Positions 54,435 to 63,318 of a stretch of DNA of 64,000 bases are shown here, piece after piece. The translations under genes were made by a program, and so were the position numbers. The notes below the pieces were generated by a model. It was not told where the DNA came from. It saw only the letters and a program-made list of their open reading frames with translations, and did no database searches. The stretch lies in NCBI RefSeq assembly GCF_041228105.1, contig NZ_CP166097.1, forward strand, positions 4,216,001 through 4,280,000, written 5' to 3'. The DNA is from Pectobacterium aroidearum (GTDB taxonomy: Bacteria; Pseudomonadota; Gammaproteobacteria; Enterobacterales; Enterobacteriaceae). Position 1 is the stretch's first letter. Every line of letters begins with the position of its first letter.

Positions 54435-56195
54435 CTAGCGCGGCCACAGATGCTGAATCAACAATTGCACCGAACGTTTACCGCGAAACTCGTTAATATC
54501 CAGCCGGTACACGATTTCCACTTCTTTGATACTCGGATCCGGCCAGATGGTGGTATCAACATTAAACGCGATGCCATCCAACAACGGCACCTGCCCTGTC
54601 GCGCCGACCGGTTCAAACATCGCTTTTAAATGACGTTCTTTGAGTAGACGGGGTTGCAGAATCCGAAAGCGCCCATCAAATGTCGGCTCAGGGAATGACT
54701 GACCCCACGGCCCCGCGTAACGCAGCATTTCTGCCGTTGAAAGCAGATCCAGCTCCGGCAGTACCAGTTCACCATCGGACCAGACGACGCCTTCAAGTTG
54801 AGACGGATCGAGCCATTCGCCAACCAGTTCACCGAAGCGCTGACGGAAATCCTCGAACCGATCTTCGTGCAGAGATAATCCTGCCGCCATCGCATGTCCG
54901 CCGAATTTTTCCATCATACCGGGATACAGCGTATCCAGCCGTTCCAGCGCATCGCGCAGATGCAAACCCGCAATGGAGCGCCCTGACCCTTTCAGCATGC
55001 CGTCGCCCGCAGGCGCAAAGGCAATCACCGGGCGATGAAAACGCTCTTTAATACGCGACGCCAGAATACCGACAACGCCCTGATGCCACTCCGGGTGGTA
55101 CATCGCCAGCCCGTAAGGTAACTCAGTACGGGTGCGTTCCAGCGATTCGCACAGATGTAGCGCTTCTGCCTGCATTCCCTGCTCAATGTCCCGCCTGTCC
55201 TGATTCATGTCATTCAGTTCGTTGGCAAGGATGCGCGCTTGTACGATGTCATCGCTGAGCAGTAATTCGACCCCGATCTTCATGTCGTGTAGTCGCCCGG
55301 CGGCGTTCAGCCGTGGGCCTAACGCAAAGCCTAAATCGCTGGAGACCAGTTGGCTGGCATCGCGGTTCGCCACTTCCAGCAGCGCCCGAATACCCGGACG
55401 ACATTCGCCCGCACGAATGCGGTTCAGCCCCTGCGCCACCAGAATTCGGTTATTGGCATCCAGCGGTACGACGTCAGCGACCGTGCCCAGCGCCACCAAA
55501 TCCAGTAATTCGGTGAGATTCGGTTTCACCAGCCCCTGTTGCGTAAACAAGGGTTGCGTAAACCAGTCACTATCACGCAGGCGCACGAACAGCGCCATCA
55601 TCAGATAAAACGCGACACCTACGCCCGCCAGCGCCTTAGAGGGAAACTGGCAGTCAGGCAGATTGGGGTTAATCATGGCGTCGGCGTCAGGCAATATTTC
55701 GCCCGGCAGGTGGTGATCGGTCACCAGCACGGTGATACCACGGCGATGCGCGTCTTCGACGCCTGCATGAGAAGAGATCCCGTTATCCACGGTCACAATC
55801 ACTTCAGCACCTAGTGCAGCAGCCTGCGCCACGACTTCCGGGCTTAGCCCGTAACCGTCTTCAAAACGGTTAGGCACCAGATATTTCACGTTCACGCAGC
55901 CCATGCTGCGCAGCGCTAGTACAGTAAGCGCCGTGCTGGTAGCACCATCGGCATCAAAATCGCCAACGATGACAATACAGCGCTTCTCAGCCAGTGCTTT
56001 GTGCAACAGGTCGACCGCGTTATCAATACCACTTAGCAACCGGTAATTGAGTAAACCACTCAGGCTACGTTCCAGCTCCTGAGCCGCTTTAACGCCGCGC
56101 TGCGCATAGAGGCGGCGTAGCAAGGGCGGAACGGTGTCAGGTAAATCAATGTCCTCCGCCAGCGGACGCCGACGGAGTTGGGTAATCATATCCAC
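54435..56195 (-). CDS. recJ: Single-strand DNA 5'-3' exonuclease RecJ
   Basis: A 586-residue DHH-family exonuclease for recombination and mismatch repair. DHH domain motifs are visible: IVGDFDADGATSTAL (motif I, near residue 75), TVDNGISSHAGV, LVTDHHLPGE (DHH), and the DHHA1 region with FGGHAMAAGLSL (near 430). GTG at 56195 is kept as the start because it lines up with the GTG start of E. coli RecJ. It begins 6 bases after dsbC and ends 114 bases before prfB, which has its own promoter region. Confidence 0.97.
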   Translation of the reverse strand: MDMITQLRRRPLAEDIDLPDTVPPLLRRLYAQRGVKAAQELERSLSGLLNYRLLSGIDNAVDLLHKALAEKRCIVIVGDFDADGATSTALTVLALRSMGCVNVKYLVPNRFEDGYGLSPEVVAQAAALGAEVIVTVDNGISSHAGVEDAHRRGITVLVTDHHLPGEILPDADAMINPNLPDCQFPSKALAGVGVAFYLMMALFVRLRDSDWFTQPLFTQQGLVKPNLTELLDLVALGTVADVVPLDANNRILVAQGLNRIRAGECRPGIRALLEVANRDASQLVSSDLGFALGPRLNAAGRLHDMKIGVELLLSDDIVQARILANELNDMNQDRRDIEQGMQAEALHLCESLERTRTELPYGLAMYHPEWHQGVVGILASRIKERFHRPVIAFAPAGDGMLKGSGRSIAGLHLRDALERLDTLYPGMMEKFGGHAMAAGLSLHEDRFEDFRQRFGELVGEWLDPSQLEGVVWSDGELVLPELDLLSTAEMLRYAGPWGQSFPEPTFDGRFRILQPRLLKERHLKAMFEPVGATGQVPLLDGIAFNVDTTIWPDPSIKEVEIVYRLDINEFRGKRSVQLLIQHLWPR

Positions 56196-56201
56196 GTAGC
56201 A

Positions 56202-56918
56202 TTAACCGCCGGTTTTCTTCGAGGCTTTATGTGCTTCCAGCATCGCCAGCATTTCTTTTGGCCCTTGGTATCCCGGCACGACCATACCGTCTTGCAGCAC
56301 GATAGCAGGAGTGCCCTGCACGCCAAACTGGATGCCCAGTTGGTAATGCGCGGAGATATCGGTTTTGCACGTTGCTGGCGAGATCGCGTCGCCCTTCATC
56401 GCGCTATCAAACGCTTTATTACGATCGGCCACGCACCAGATGGACTGCATATCTTTTGCTGCTGGCGATTTCATGCCCTGACGCGGGAAGGCCAGATAAC
56501 GCACGGTAATGCCCAGCGCGTTGTAATCTTTCATCTGTTCATGCAGTTTGTGGCAATAGCCGCAGGTGATGTCAGTGAAAACAGTAATAACGTGTTTTTC
56601 CTGCGCGGCTTTATAAACAATCATTTGTTCCTGTAGCGCATCCATCTTGCCAATCAGGATTTTATTGGTGGTGTTGACCGGCATGGTGCCGCTCACGTCA
56701 TAAAGCGGGCCTTGCAGCAAATGCTTGCCGTCTTCGCTGATATACAGCACACCGCTATCGGTAATGACGGTTTTCATGCCCGCCATCGGCGAAGGCAGGA
56801 TTTCCGCCCCCTGCATATCCAGACGCGTCAACGTCTGTTTGATCGCGGCATCATCGGCGTGAGCAAAGTTGGTTGCCGTCGCTACCAGTAAAGAAAGCAG
56901 TAATAACCCTTTTTTCAT
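56202..56918 (-). CDS. dsbC: Periplasmic disulfide isomerase DsbC
   Basis: A 238-residue protein with signal peptide (MKKGLLLLSLLVATATNFAHA), a dimerisation domain and a thioredoxin domain with active site CGYCHK (near residues 118-123) and the cis-Pro loop (GVQGTPAIVLQDG). It reshuffles wrong disulfides and is kept reduced by DsbD. AGGA eight bases before ATG 56918 decides the start. It lies between xerD and recJ as in E. coli. Many secreted pectinases of such bacteria depend on disulfides. Confidence 0.97.
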   Translation of the reverse strand: MKKGLLLLSLLVATATNFAHADDAAIKQTLTRLDMQGAEILPSPMAGMKTVITDSGVLYISEDGKHLLQGPLYDVSGTMPVNTTNKILIGKMDALQEQMIVYKAAQEKHVITVFTDITCGYCHKLHEQMKDYNALGITVRYLAFPRQGMKSPAAKDMQSIWCVADRNKAFDSAMKGDAISPATCKTDISAHYQLGIQFGVQGTPAIVLQDGMVVPGYQGPKEMLAMLEAHKASKKTGG

Positions 56919-57043
56919 TTCATCAATCCTGTTTGTGTCGCAACGCCATGGTGAATACGTCGCTCGTAGCAATACGCCAAGGTGGTTGGCGAGAGGCCCC
57001 GCCAGTCAGATAACATCCTGTTACTCTGTCTACTTACTCTATG

Positions 57044-57943
57044 CTATGCGCGCGGATGGTGCTGCTGGTGAAGCTGTTTCAGCCGCTCCGTCGCCACATG
57101 GGTGTAAATCTGCGTCGTAGAAAGATCGCTGTGCCCCAAGAGCATCTGTACGACCCGTAAATCCGCGCCGTGGTTCAATAAATGGGTAGCAAACGCGTGG
57201 CGCAAGACGTGCGGCGAGAGCTTTTCGCTGTCGATGGACGCCAGTACCGCATAATACTTGATACGATGCCAGAACGTCTGGCGCGTCATTTGCCGTGCAC
57301 GATTGCTGGGAAACAGCACATCGAGCGTTTGCCCATTCAGCAGCCACGGGCGACTATGTTCCAGATAATACTCGATCCAGTACACCGCTTCTTCACCGAG
57401 CGGCACCAATCGTTCTTTATTGCCTTTTCCCAGCACGCGAACCACGCCCTGCCGCAGGCTGACATCGCTCATCGTCAAACCGACCAGCTCAGAAACACGC
57501 AGCCCCGTCGCATACAATACCTCAAGCATGGCCTTATCGCGTAATTCCAGCGGCTGTTCAATGCTTGGTGCGTTAAGCAACGCATCAACCTGCGCCTCGC
57601 TCAAATCTTTGGGTAGACGCTGCGGCAGTTTCGGGGACGATAGCACCGCACTGGGATCGTCGCTGCGCAGCTTTTCCCGATAAAGGTACTGGAAGAAGCG
57701 ACGCATCGCGCTCAACAAACGGGCCGAACTGGTCGCCTTGTAGCCGCCATCAACCCTATCGGCGAGAAACGCCTGAAGATCGAGCACCTGCGCCTGCAAT
57801 AAGTCGTTATCATGATGTGCCAGCCATTCCGCGAGCGTGCGCAGATCCAACCGATAAGACGCCAGCGTATTCTCGGCCAGATTTCTTTCCAGCCACAGCG
57901 CATCGAGAAACTGTTCGATAAGCGCCTGATCGTGTTCTTGCAT
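57044..57943 (-). CDS. xerD: Site-specific tyrosine recombinase XerD
   Basis: A 299-residue recombinase that resolves chromosome dimers at dif together with XerC. The N-terminal SAM-like domain is followed by the catalytic part with Arg in ATGLRVSELVGL, the HxxR motif in SPHVLRHAFATHLLNHGAD and the nucleophile Tyr in STTQIYTHV. ATG 57943 gives the family length (298 in E. coli) and has GGA upstream; the frame extends to a GTG at 57961. It heads the xerD-dsbC-recJ series. Confidence 0.97.
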   Translation of the reverse strand: MQEHDQALIEQFLDALWLERNLAENTLASYRLDLRTLAEWLAHHDNDLLQAQVLDLQAFLADRVDGGYKATSSARLLSAMRRFFQYLYREKLRSDDPSAVLSSPKLPQRLPKDLSEAQVDALLNAPSIEQPLELRDKAMLEVLYATGLRVSELVGLTMSDVSLRQGVVRVLGKGNKERLVPLGEEAVYWIEYYLEHSRPWLLNGQTLDVLFPSNRARQMTRQTFWHRIKYYAVLASIDSEKLSPHVLRHAFATHLLNHGADLRVVQMLLGHSDLSTTQIYTHVATERLKQLHQQHHPRA

Positions 57944-58254
57944 CGCGGTGTCCTTCCTCACTGATTGGCAATATTATGCCGATGAAGCGGCGACTTTACA
58001 CCTTCATCAAGACCGTATTCTCTCGCAGCCAGAATTGTGCGCGATCTCACATATCCCGCGAACATCAACATCGCCATAACATTCTCCGGCAAAAATAAGG
58101 CTGTGGCACATTATATTTTATGTATTGAGAATATATCGGAACAGGCTCCTTGAAGCCGCGTGCCGACTGGCATTGCCCTTACTTAATCAACGTTGAAAAG
58201 CCGATTTTTCTGTGCGTAGAATGGTCGTTCGTGTTGTTAAAATAAAGAAACATT

Positions 58255-59583
58255 ATGCAAGCCACCACCATCACTCCCACGCTCGATGCCGAAGCGGAAG
58301 CGCCACCCGTAAACTCACGCAACAAAGTGATTGTTGCGTCGCTGATTGGCACCGCCATCGAATTTTTCGATTTTTATATCTATGCCACTGCCGCGGTGCT
58401 GGTTTTCCCGCACATTTTCTTCCCGCAGGGCGATCCGACTGCCGCCACGCTACAGTCGTTGGCCACCTTTGCGATTGCCTTTGTAGCCCGCCCTATTGGT
58501 TCGGCGGTGTTCGGTCATTTCGGCGACCGTGTCGGACGTAAAGTCACGCTGGTCGCTTCTCTGCTGACCATGGGGATTTCAACCGTTCTGATTGGACTGT
58601 TACCAACCTACGAAACCATTGGTATTTTTGCACCGATTCTTCTGGCACTGGCACGCTTCGGTCAGGGTCTGGGGCTGGGCGGTGAATGGGGTGGCGCGGC
58701 GCTGCTGGCGACGGAGAATGCCCCATCCCATAAACGTGCGCTGTATGGGTCGTTCCCCCAGCTTGGCGCACCGATTGGCTTCTTCTTCGCAAACGGCACC
58801 TTCCTGCTGCTGTCCTGGCTGCTGACGGAAGAGCAGTTCATGAGCTGGGGCTGGCGCGTACCGTTCGTCGCGTCCGCCGCGCTGGTGCTGGTTGGCCTGT
58901 ATGTTCGTATCTCTCTGCATGAAGCCCCGGTCTTTACCAAAGCGGTCAAAGCTGGCAAACAGGTGCGTATGCCACTGGGAACGTTGCTTAGCAAACATAT
59001 GAAAGTCACGATCCTCGGCACCTTCATCATGCTGGCGACCTACACACTGTTCTACATCATGACCGTTTACTCCATGACGTACGGCACTTCGCCTGTGCCT
59101 AAAGGGCTTGGCTTCTCACGTAACAGCTTCCTGTTGATGCTGATGATCGCAGTGATCGGTTTTGGTCTGATGGTGCCAGTCGCAGGCTATCTGGCAGATG
59201 CCTTTGGCCGCCGTAAGACCATGATTACCATTACTTGCCTCATGATCGTCTTTGCCATGCTGTTCCCTTATATGCTTGGTTCTGGCAATCAGGCGCTGGT
59301 GATGGGCTTCCTAGTGTTGGGTCTGAGCATCATGGGACTGACGTTCGGCCCGATGGGTGCCTTGCTGCCGGAACTGTTCCCGACAGAAGTACGCTATACC
59401 GGCGCGTCATTCTCCTATAACGTCTCGTCGATTCTGGGTGCATCGGTCGCACCGTACATCGCAGCATGGTTGACGGCCAACTACGGCCTGTTCTACGTCG
59501 GCGTTTATCTGGCGGCCATGGCGTCACTGACGCTGATTGCGCTGCTGGCGACCAGAGAAACACGTCACCAGTCTTTGGGATAA
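58255..59583 (+). CDS. yhjE: MFS transporter, metabolite:H+ symporter family (YhjE-like)
   Basis: A 442-residue MFS protein of the metabolite:H+ symporter subfamily (relatives carry dicarboxylates, shikimate or proline-betaine). Twelve helices, with GHFGDRVGRK between helices 2 and 3 and AFGRRK between 8 and 9. The sequence matches remembered E. coli YhjE throughout, including the C-terminal ETRHQSL. The substrate is not known. It lies divergent from xerD, where E. coli has fldB, so it was inserted here relative to E. coli. Possible promoters lie in the 311-bp gap. Confidence 0.9.
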   Translation: MQATTITPTLDAEAEAPPVNSRNKVIVASLIGTAIEFFDFYIYATAAVLVFPHIFFPQGDPTAATLQSLATFAIAFVARPIGSAVFGHFGDRVGRKVTLVASLLTMGISTVLIGLLPTYETIGIFAPILLALARFGQGLGLGGEWGGAALLATENAPSHKRALYGSFPQLGAPIGFFFANGTFLLLSWLLTEEQFMSWGWRVPFVASAALVLVGLYVRISLHEAPVFTKAVKAGKQVRMPLGTLLSKHMKVTILGTFIMLATYTLFYIMTVYSMTYGTSPVPKGLGFSRNSFLLMLMIAVIGFGLMVPVAGYLADAFGRRKTMITITCLMIVFAMLFPYMLGSGNQALVMGFLVLGLSIMGLTFGPMGALLPELFPTEVRYTGASFSYNVSSILGASVAPYIAAWLTANYGLFYVGVYLAAMASLTLIALLATRETRHQSLG

Positions 59584-59592
59584 ATGTCCCTT

Positions 59593-59630
59593 CAGTGAGG
59601 GCCACGGCCCTCACTGCACCTTTCTTTCTT
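59593..59630 (+). terminator. Rho-independent terminator of yhjE
   Basis: Stem CAGTGAGGGC / GCCCTCACTG with loop CACG (59593-59602 with 59607-59616), followed by CACCTTTCTTTCTT. It lies 10 bases after the stop. Confidence 0.8.
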
Positions 59631-59784
59631 CATAATGCCCGTCCCCCCCCGCTCAAATCATACCCTCACGTTATTATCACTTTGATACATTTCCGCATTT
59701 ACCAGGCTAATTAAGTGAGGTATACCAACAGGCCTGTCGATGTAACAAATCCGTTCGGTACAACAATCAAATTAGGATGCAAAA

Positions 59785-60171
59785 ATGTTTTCAAAACATT
59801 ATGACGTTGAGGACAGTCATATCGACTTTCAGGGCGTCGTCGACGGCCTCTACTACCCGTTCTACATGGAGTGGACGCGACATGCCTTTATGAAAGAAGC
59901 GCTGGGCATTGATATTGAAGAAGAGTTCAAGAAGGGAAAGATTTACATGGTACTTGAGTACACTCTGCGCTTCCGTAAAAGCCTGCAAAAAGGCGATCGT
60001 TTAGAAGTCACCTGCCAGTTGGAAAAGAACGAAAAACGTAATCGTGTCAATTTCGTTCAGCAGATTAAGGTTGGCGACGTTACTTATGCTGAAGCCACGT
60101 TTGTCGCCACTTGTCTGACCAATGGCAGACCATCGATGCCGGAAGCGGTAACGAATGCATTAGCCCTTTAA
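59785..60171 (+). CDS. Hotdog-fold acyl-CoA thioesterase (YbgC/4HBT-like)
   Basis: A 128-residue single hotdog domain. The N-terminal motif DVEDSHIDFQGVVDGLYYPFYMEWTRHAFM is the D-x-x-G-V-V-x-H/Y pattern of 4-hydroxybenzoyl-CoA-type thioesterases, where the aspartate is catalytic. It probably hydrolyses a short or aromatic acyl-CoA in the cytoplasm; the substrate cannot be inferred. It has its own leader (AGGATGCAAAA before the ATG) and stands between yhjE and fldB. Confidence 0.85.
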   Translation: MFSKHYDVEDSHIDFQGVVDGLYYPFYMEWTRHAFMKEALGIDIEEEFKKGKIYMVLEYTLRFRKSLQKGDRLEVTCQLEKNEKRNRVNFVQQIKVGDVTYAEATFVATCLTNGRPSMPEAVTNALAL

Positions 60172-60501
60172 TCGTCTGTGTTATCAGGGTTCTCTTCGTT
60201 AGCCCCAGTCTGTAGCGCTAACAAAGAGAACTCTGCATGTTGCAACGAGAGACGTTTTTCTCACTGAGAACACTCCCTCAAGTACGGTTCTTTTGCCTCT
60301 CACTTTAGCCAATCGCTCCGCTCCGCGAGTTTCACCAGCGATTGTAAAAGACCTCAATATCATCGAATATGGCACCCATTGCCTGTTTTCTGCTGCACAT
60401 AGTCGATGGATTTGCCGCATTTAGGCAGTGACGTCACAGCACAGAGACTGAATCAATGCATTGATTTTAGAAAATAATTAAATCATGGACTTATAGATAG
60501 T
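60172..60501. other. Intergenic region between thioesterase and fldB
   Basis: A 330-bp gap. It starts with a 15-bp inverted repeat (60189-60203 with 60217-60231, one mismatch), perhaps the terminator of the thioesterase gene, though no U-tract follows. The fldB promoter must lie in the right half, which is AT-rich near 60450-60490. No gene was recognised. Confidence 0.5.
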
Positions 60502-61020
60502 ATGAAAATCGGTCTGTTTTACGGCTCAAGCACCTGCTACACCGAAATGGCGGCGGAAAAAATTCGCGACATTCTGGGCGAAGAACTGGTGGATCTGCAC
60601 AACCTTAAGGATGTCGAACCTCAACGTATGGAAGACTACAGTACGCTGATTCTCGGCATCCCAACCTGGGATTTCGGTGAGATTCAGGAAGACTGGGAGA
60701 ACATCTGGGGTCAATTAGCGACGCTAAACCTCAAAGGAAAAGTCGTGGCGCTCTACGGTATGGGCGACCAACTTGGTTACAGCGAATGGTTCCTTGATGC
60801 GTTGGGCATGCTACATGACCAACTGCTGCCGCTGGGTGTCACATTCGTTGGATACTGGCCGACAGAAGGCTATGACTTCATCAGTCCAAAACCGCTGGCC
60901 GCTGACGGTAAACACTTTGTCGGGCTGGCGCTGGACGAAGTGAACCAATACGATCTCAGCGATGAACGGTTAGAGCAGTGGTGCGAACAGATTCTGCAAG
61001 AAATGGCGTCACTACTGTAA
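60502..61020 (+). CDS. fldB: Flavodoxin FldB
   Basis: A 172-residue long-chain flavodoxin, a soluble FMN electron carrier. The phosphate-binding loop is [13 protein letters not shown] at the N-terminus, the flavin-shielding loop [13 protein letters not shown] is near residues 53-65, and [17 protein letters not shown] near 90. E. coli FldB has 173 residues. In E. coli it neighbours xerD and is part of the SoxRS response; here the yhjE-thioesterase pair separates them. Confidence 0.95.
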   Translation: MKIGLFYGSSTCYTEMAAEKIRDILGEELVDLHNLKDVEPQRMEDYSTLILGIPTWDFGEIQEDWENIWGQLATLNLKGKVVALYGMGDQLGYSEWFLDALGMLHDQLLPLGVTFVGYWPTEGYDFISPKPLAADGKHFVGLALDEVNQYDLSDERLEQWCEQILQEMASLL

Positions 61021-61048
61021 ACAGTAAGACTCAACAGAGGTAAGCACG

Positions 61049-61372
61049 ATGAAAATGTTACTCATAGCGGTCGCAGGATTGTTGCTTGCTGGTTGTGCTC
61101 AAACAGATACGCAGGAATACGCCAGAAATCTGGGCGGTAAATGCGATGTGCCGCAATATTACGCTATCGATTTCTCAAGGTTTGATGAAACTGCGCAGCA
61201 AATCGCGCACGCGACGGGCTGTGGCATCATCACCGATACCACGCTGACTGGCGCGATTAAGCCGCATCCCGTCAAAGGCTATCTGACCAGACGGGAAGCG
61301 GTGTTTATGGCGATTCAGGGAACGTCGTTGAAGGTGACCCAGCAGGAACCGGATACGATTACCGTTGAGTAA
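61049..61372 (+). CDS. Small lipoprotein with STN-like domain
   Basis: A 107-residue lipoprotein with lipobox GLLLAGC (Cys near 16). The mature part resembles the secretin/TonB short N-terminal (STN) domain: YYAIDFSRFDETAQQIAHATGCGIITDTTLTGAIKPHPVKGYLTRREAVFMAIQGTSL is the usual beta-alpha-beta signature in which a Phe/Leu is followed by the TGC core. Most STN domains sit in front of TonB receptors or secretins, so a stand-alone form is unusual. It lies 28 bases after fldB and may be cotranscribed with it. Confidence 0.75.
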   Translation: MKMLLIAVAGLLLAGCAQTDTQEYARNLGGKCDVPQYYAIDFSRFDETAQQIAHATGCGIITDTTLTGAIKPHPVKGYLTRREAVFMAIQGTSLKVTQQEPDTITVE

Positions 61373-61380
61373 TACGTTCA

Positions 61381-61401
61381 CGGATACCTTATCGGTATCC
61401 G
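61381..61401. terminator. Hairpin between the STN lipoprotein and rlmF
   Basis: An 8-bp stem CGGATACC / GGTATCCG (61381-61388 with 61394-61401) in the 45-bp gap between convergent genes. It lacks clear U-tracts on either side, but its position suits a shared terminator. Confidence 0.55.
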
Positions 61402-61417
61402 CATCCGTTGAAGTGGC

Positions 61418-62353
61418 TCAGCGCTTTTGTAACCAGCGGGTACGCGCGGCGGTATCAAGGAAACTCCACGCGACAAAGCGGCTTTGCTTCTGGCCTTGCG
61501 CCATATCGATGGTTCTGACCTTTTCCGCGTCAACCGCTTCCAGCGCGCGATAAATCTCCGGCAGGTTCTCTTTGCGTGACACCAGCGACGTAAACCACAG
61601 GCACTGGCGGGCAAAACCGGCACTCTCCTTGATCATCTGACCAATGAAAGTTGACTCGCCGCCCTCACACCACAGCTCATCCTGCTGGCCGCCAAAATTC
61701 AGCGGTGAGCGTTTATCCAGCCCCAGATTATGCAGTTTGCGCTGCGATCCCTGACGTGCATCCTCAGCGGAGGCGTGGAATGGCGGATTACACATGACCG
61801 CATCAAACGTCTCGTTCTTGTGAATAATCCCTGCGAGTATCGCTGTGCTGCTTTTCTGACGGCGCAGGCGAATCGCTCGGTTCAAACCGGGATTAGCCTC
61901 AATCGTCTGGTTGGCCGCTTTCATCGCTATCGGATTAATTTCGCTGCCGGTAAAACGCCAGCCGTATTCACGATAACCAATCAGCGGATAAATGCAGTTG
62001 GCGCCGCAGCCGATATCCAGCACGGACGCCTCTCGCGGCACCACCGAGCGGTTATCTTCCGCCAGCAAATCAGCCAGATGGTGAATGTAGTCGGCACGAC
62101 CAGGAATCGGTGGGCACAAAAAGCCGTCTGGAATTTCCCAATGTTCAATCTGATAAAAATGCTGTAACAGCGCCTGATTCAGCGTTTTCACCGCTTCGGG
62201 ATTAGCAAAATCCACTGACTCATCACCGTAGGCATTTACCGTGACAAACGGGACAAGCGCGGGATAGCTCTGTTTGAGCGAGGGAAAATCATAACGGTCG
62301 CGATGGCGATTACGAGGATGCAGACCATTTTTTTGCACTGCGGGCTTAGTCAT
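61418..62353 (-). CDS. rlmF: 23S rRNA adenine(1618)-N6 methyltransferase RlmF
   Basis: A 311-residue SAM-dependent rRNA methyltransferase (YbiN). The SAM site is [16 protein letters not shown] (near residue 113-128) and the catalytic motif is [11 protein letters not shown] (near 188), as in N6-adenine methylases. The N-terminus [16 protein letters not shown] is typical of RlmF. In E. coli it lies elsewhere, so it is an extra gene in the fldB-cptA gap here. Convergent with the STN lipoprotein. Confidence 0.95.
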   Translation of the reverse strand: MTKPAVQKNGLHPRNRHRDRYDFPSLKQSYPALVPFVTVNAYGDESVDFANPEAVKTLNQALLQHFYQIEHWEIPDGFLCPPIPGRADYIHHLADLLAEDNRSVVPREASVLDIGCGANCIYPLIGYREYGWRFTGSEINPIAMKAANQTIEANPGLNRAIRLRRQKSSTAILAGIIHKNETFDAVMCNPPFHASAEDARQGSQRKLHNLGLDKRSPLNFGGQQDELWCEGGESTFIGQMIKESAGFARQCLWFTSLVSRKENLPEIYRALEAVDAEKVRTIDMAQGQKQSRFVAWSFLDTAARTRWLQKR

Positions 62354-62422
62354 CAGTTATATCCAATCAATTTCAAAGTACGGCCAGACGATGACCCAAT
62401 AAAGCCTATGTTCAACACACCA

Positions 62423-62836
62423 CTATCTCGCCCAGTTTTTCTGCTGCAAAAGAAGCTGACGCAGATGACGCCATTCGTCATCGCCCATGCTGTCCGATGC
62501 CAGCCACAGTTGTTGTCTGTCTTTACCGTTCACTGCCTGCAATGACAGCAATACGCCATTTTTCAGCAACCACGGTCGTTTAACGATCTGCCATTCCTGC
62601 TGCCGCCAGTTCAGGGTCGTTTCGCTGAGCAAAACGATTTCCCCCTGCCGGGATTTGATATTCCTTTGGCTACGGATAAAACCGAACATCACCATCGTGA
62701 CCAGGCATAGCCACAGCCATGCATAGCCGTCCGGCCACGGCGCCAGAAGAATGAGCAATACTAATAGGCCATGCACAATCAATGAAAGCAGTTGCATACG
62801 CCAGGAAACGCGAAGATCACATTGCCACTGGGCCAC
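62423..62836 (-). CDS. cptA: Inner-membrane protein YgfX (CptA)
   Basis: A 137-residue protein with a two-helix membrane hairpin (about residues 14-55) and a cytoplasmic C-terminal domain ([19 protein letters not shown]). It is the YgfX partner of SdhE; in E. coli it was proposed to bind FtsZ and MreB as a toxin, while other work links the pair to succinate dehydrogenase maturation and pigment or flavin processes. It overlaps the sdhE end by 20 bases. Confidence 0.93.
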   Translation of the reverse strand: MAQWQCDLRVSWRMQLLSLIVHGLLVLLILLAPWPDGYAWLWLCLVTMVMFGFIRSQRNIKSRQGEIVLLSETTLNWRQQEWQIVKRPWLLKNGVLLSLQAVNGKDRQQLWLASDSMGDDEWRHLRQLLLQQKNWAR

Positions 62837-63083
62837 GATCTTTATTTCGCGTTTGAATAAGAGAAATCATGCGTTTCAGCTCTCCGTCTTTCGGCTCGCC
62901 GTGGTTCATCAGCCAGTTGAATAAATCGGGATCATCGCTTTGTAACAGGCGCACAAAGGTGCGCTTATCGCTGTCACTGAGTGTGTCGTAGTCATGCTCA
63001 AAAAACGGCATGATCGCGATATCCAACTCACGCATACCCCGGCGGCATGCCCAATGAATGCGTGATTTATTATCGATTTCCAT
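62817..63083 (-). CDS. sdhE: FAD assembly factor SdhE
   Basis: An 88-residue protein with the RGMRELD motif (residues 15-21) needed for attaching FAD to succinate dehydrogenase and fumarate reductase flavoproteins. E. coli SdhE (YgfY) has 88 residues. It is the first gene of the pair with cptA and is divergent from ygfZ, as in E. coli. Confidence 0.97.
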   Translation of the reverse strand: MEIDNKSRIHWACRRGMRELDIAIMPFFEHDYDTLSDSDKRTFVRLLQSDDPDLFNWLMNHGEPKDGELKRMISLIQTRNKDRGPVAM

Positions 63084-63318
63084 GTTTCATGTCCACCTTG
63101 TTATCGCAACTTGCCGCTAGTGTACTCCGATTCCGGTAGCGGGTATCAACTAATAGTAACATTTTGACATAGTTTACCCGCGTGCGCCGTGCCGAGCGTG
63201 CCGATCAGTATCAGGATGTGCTATGCAATAACGCTGCGTGAATAACCACTTGCAAACCCTGAGCGCTCTTTTACCATTAAGCCATTCGGGTATCGCCCTT
63301 AGCGCAGGATTGTACTAT

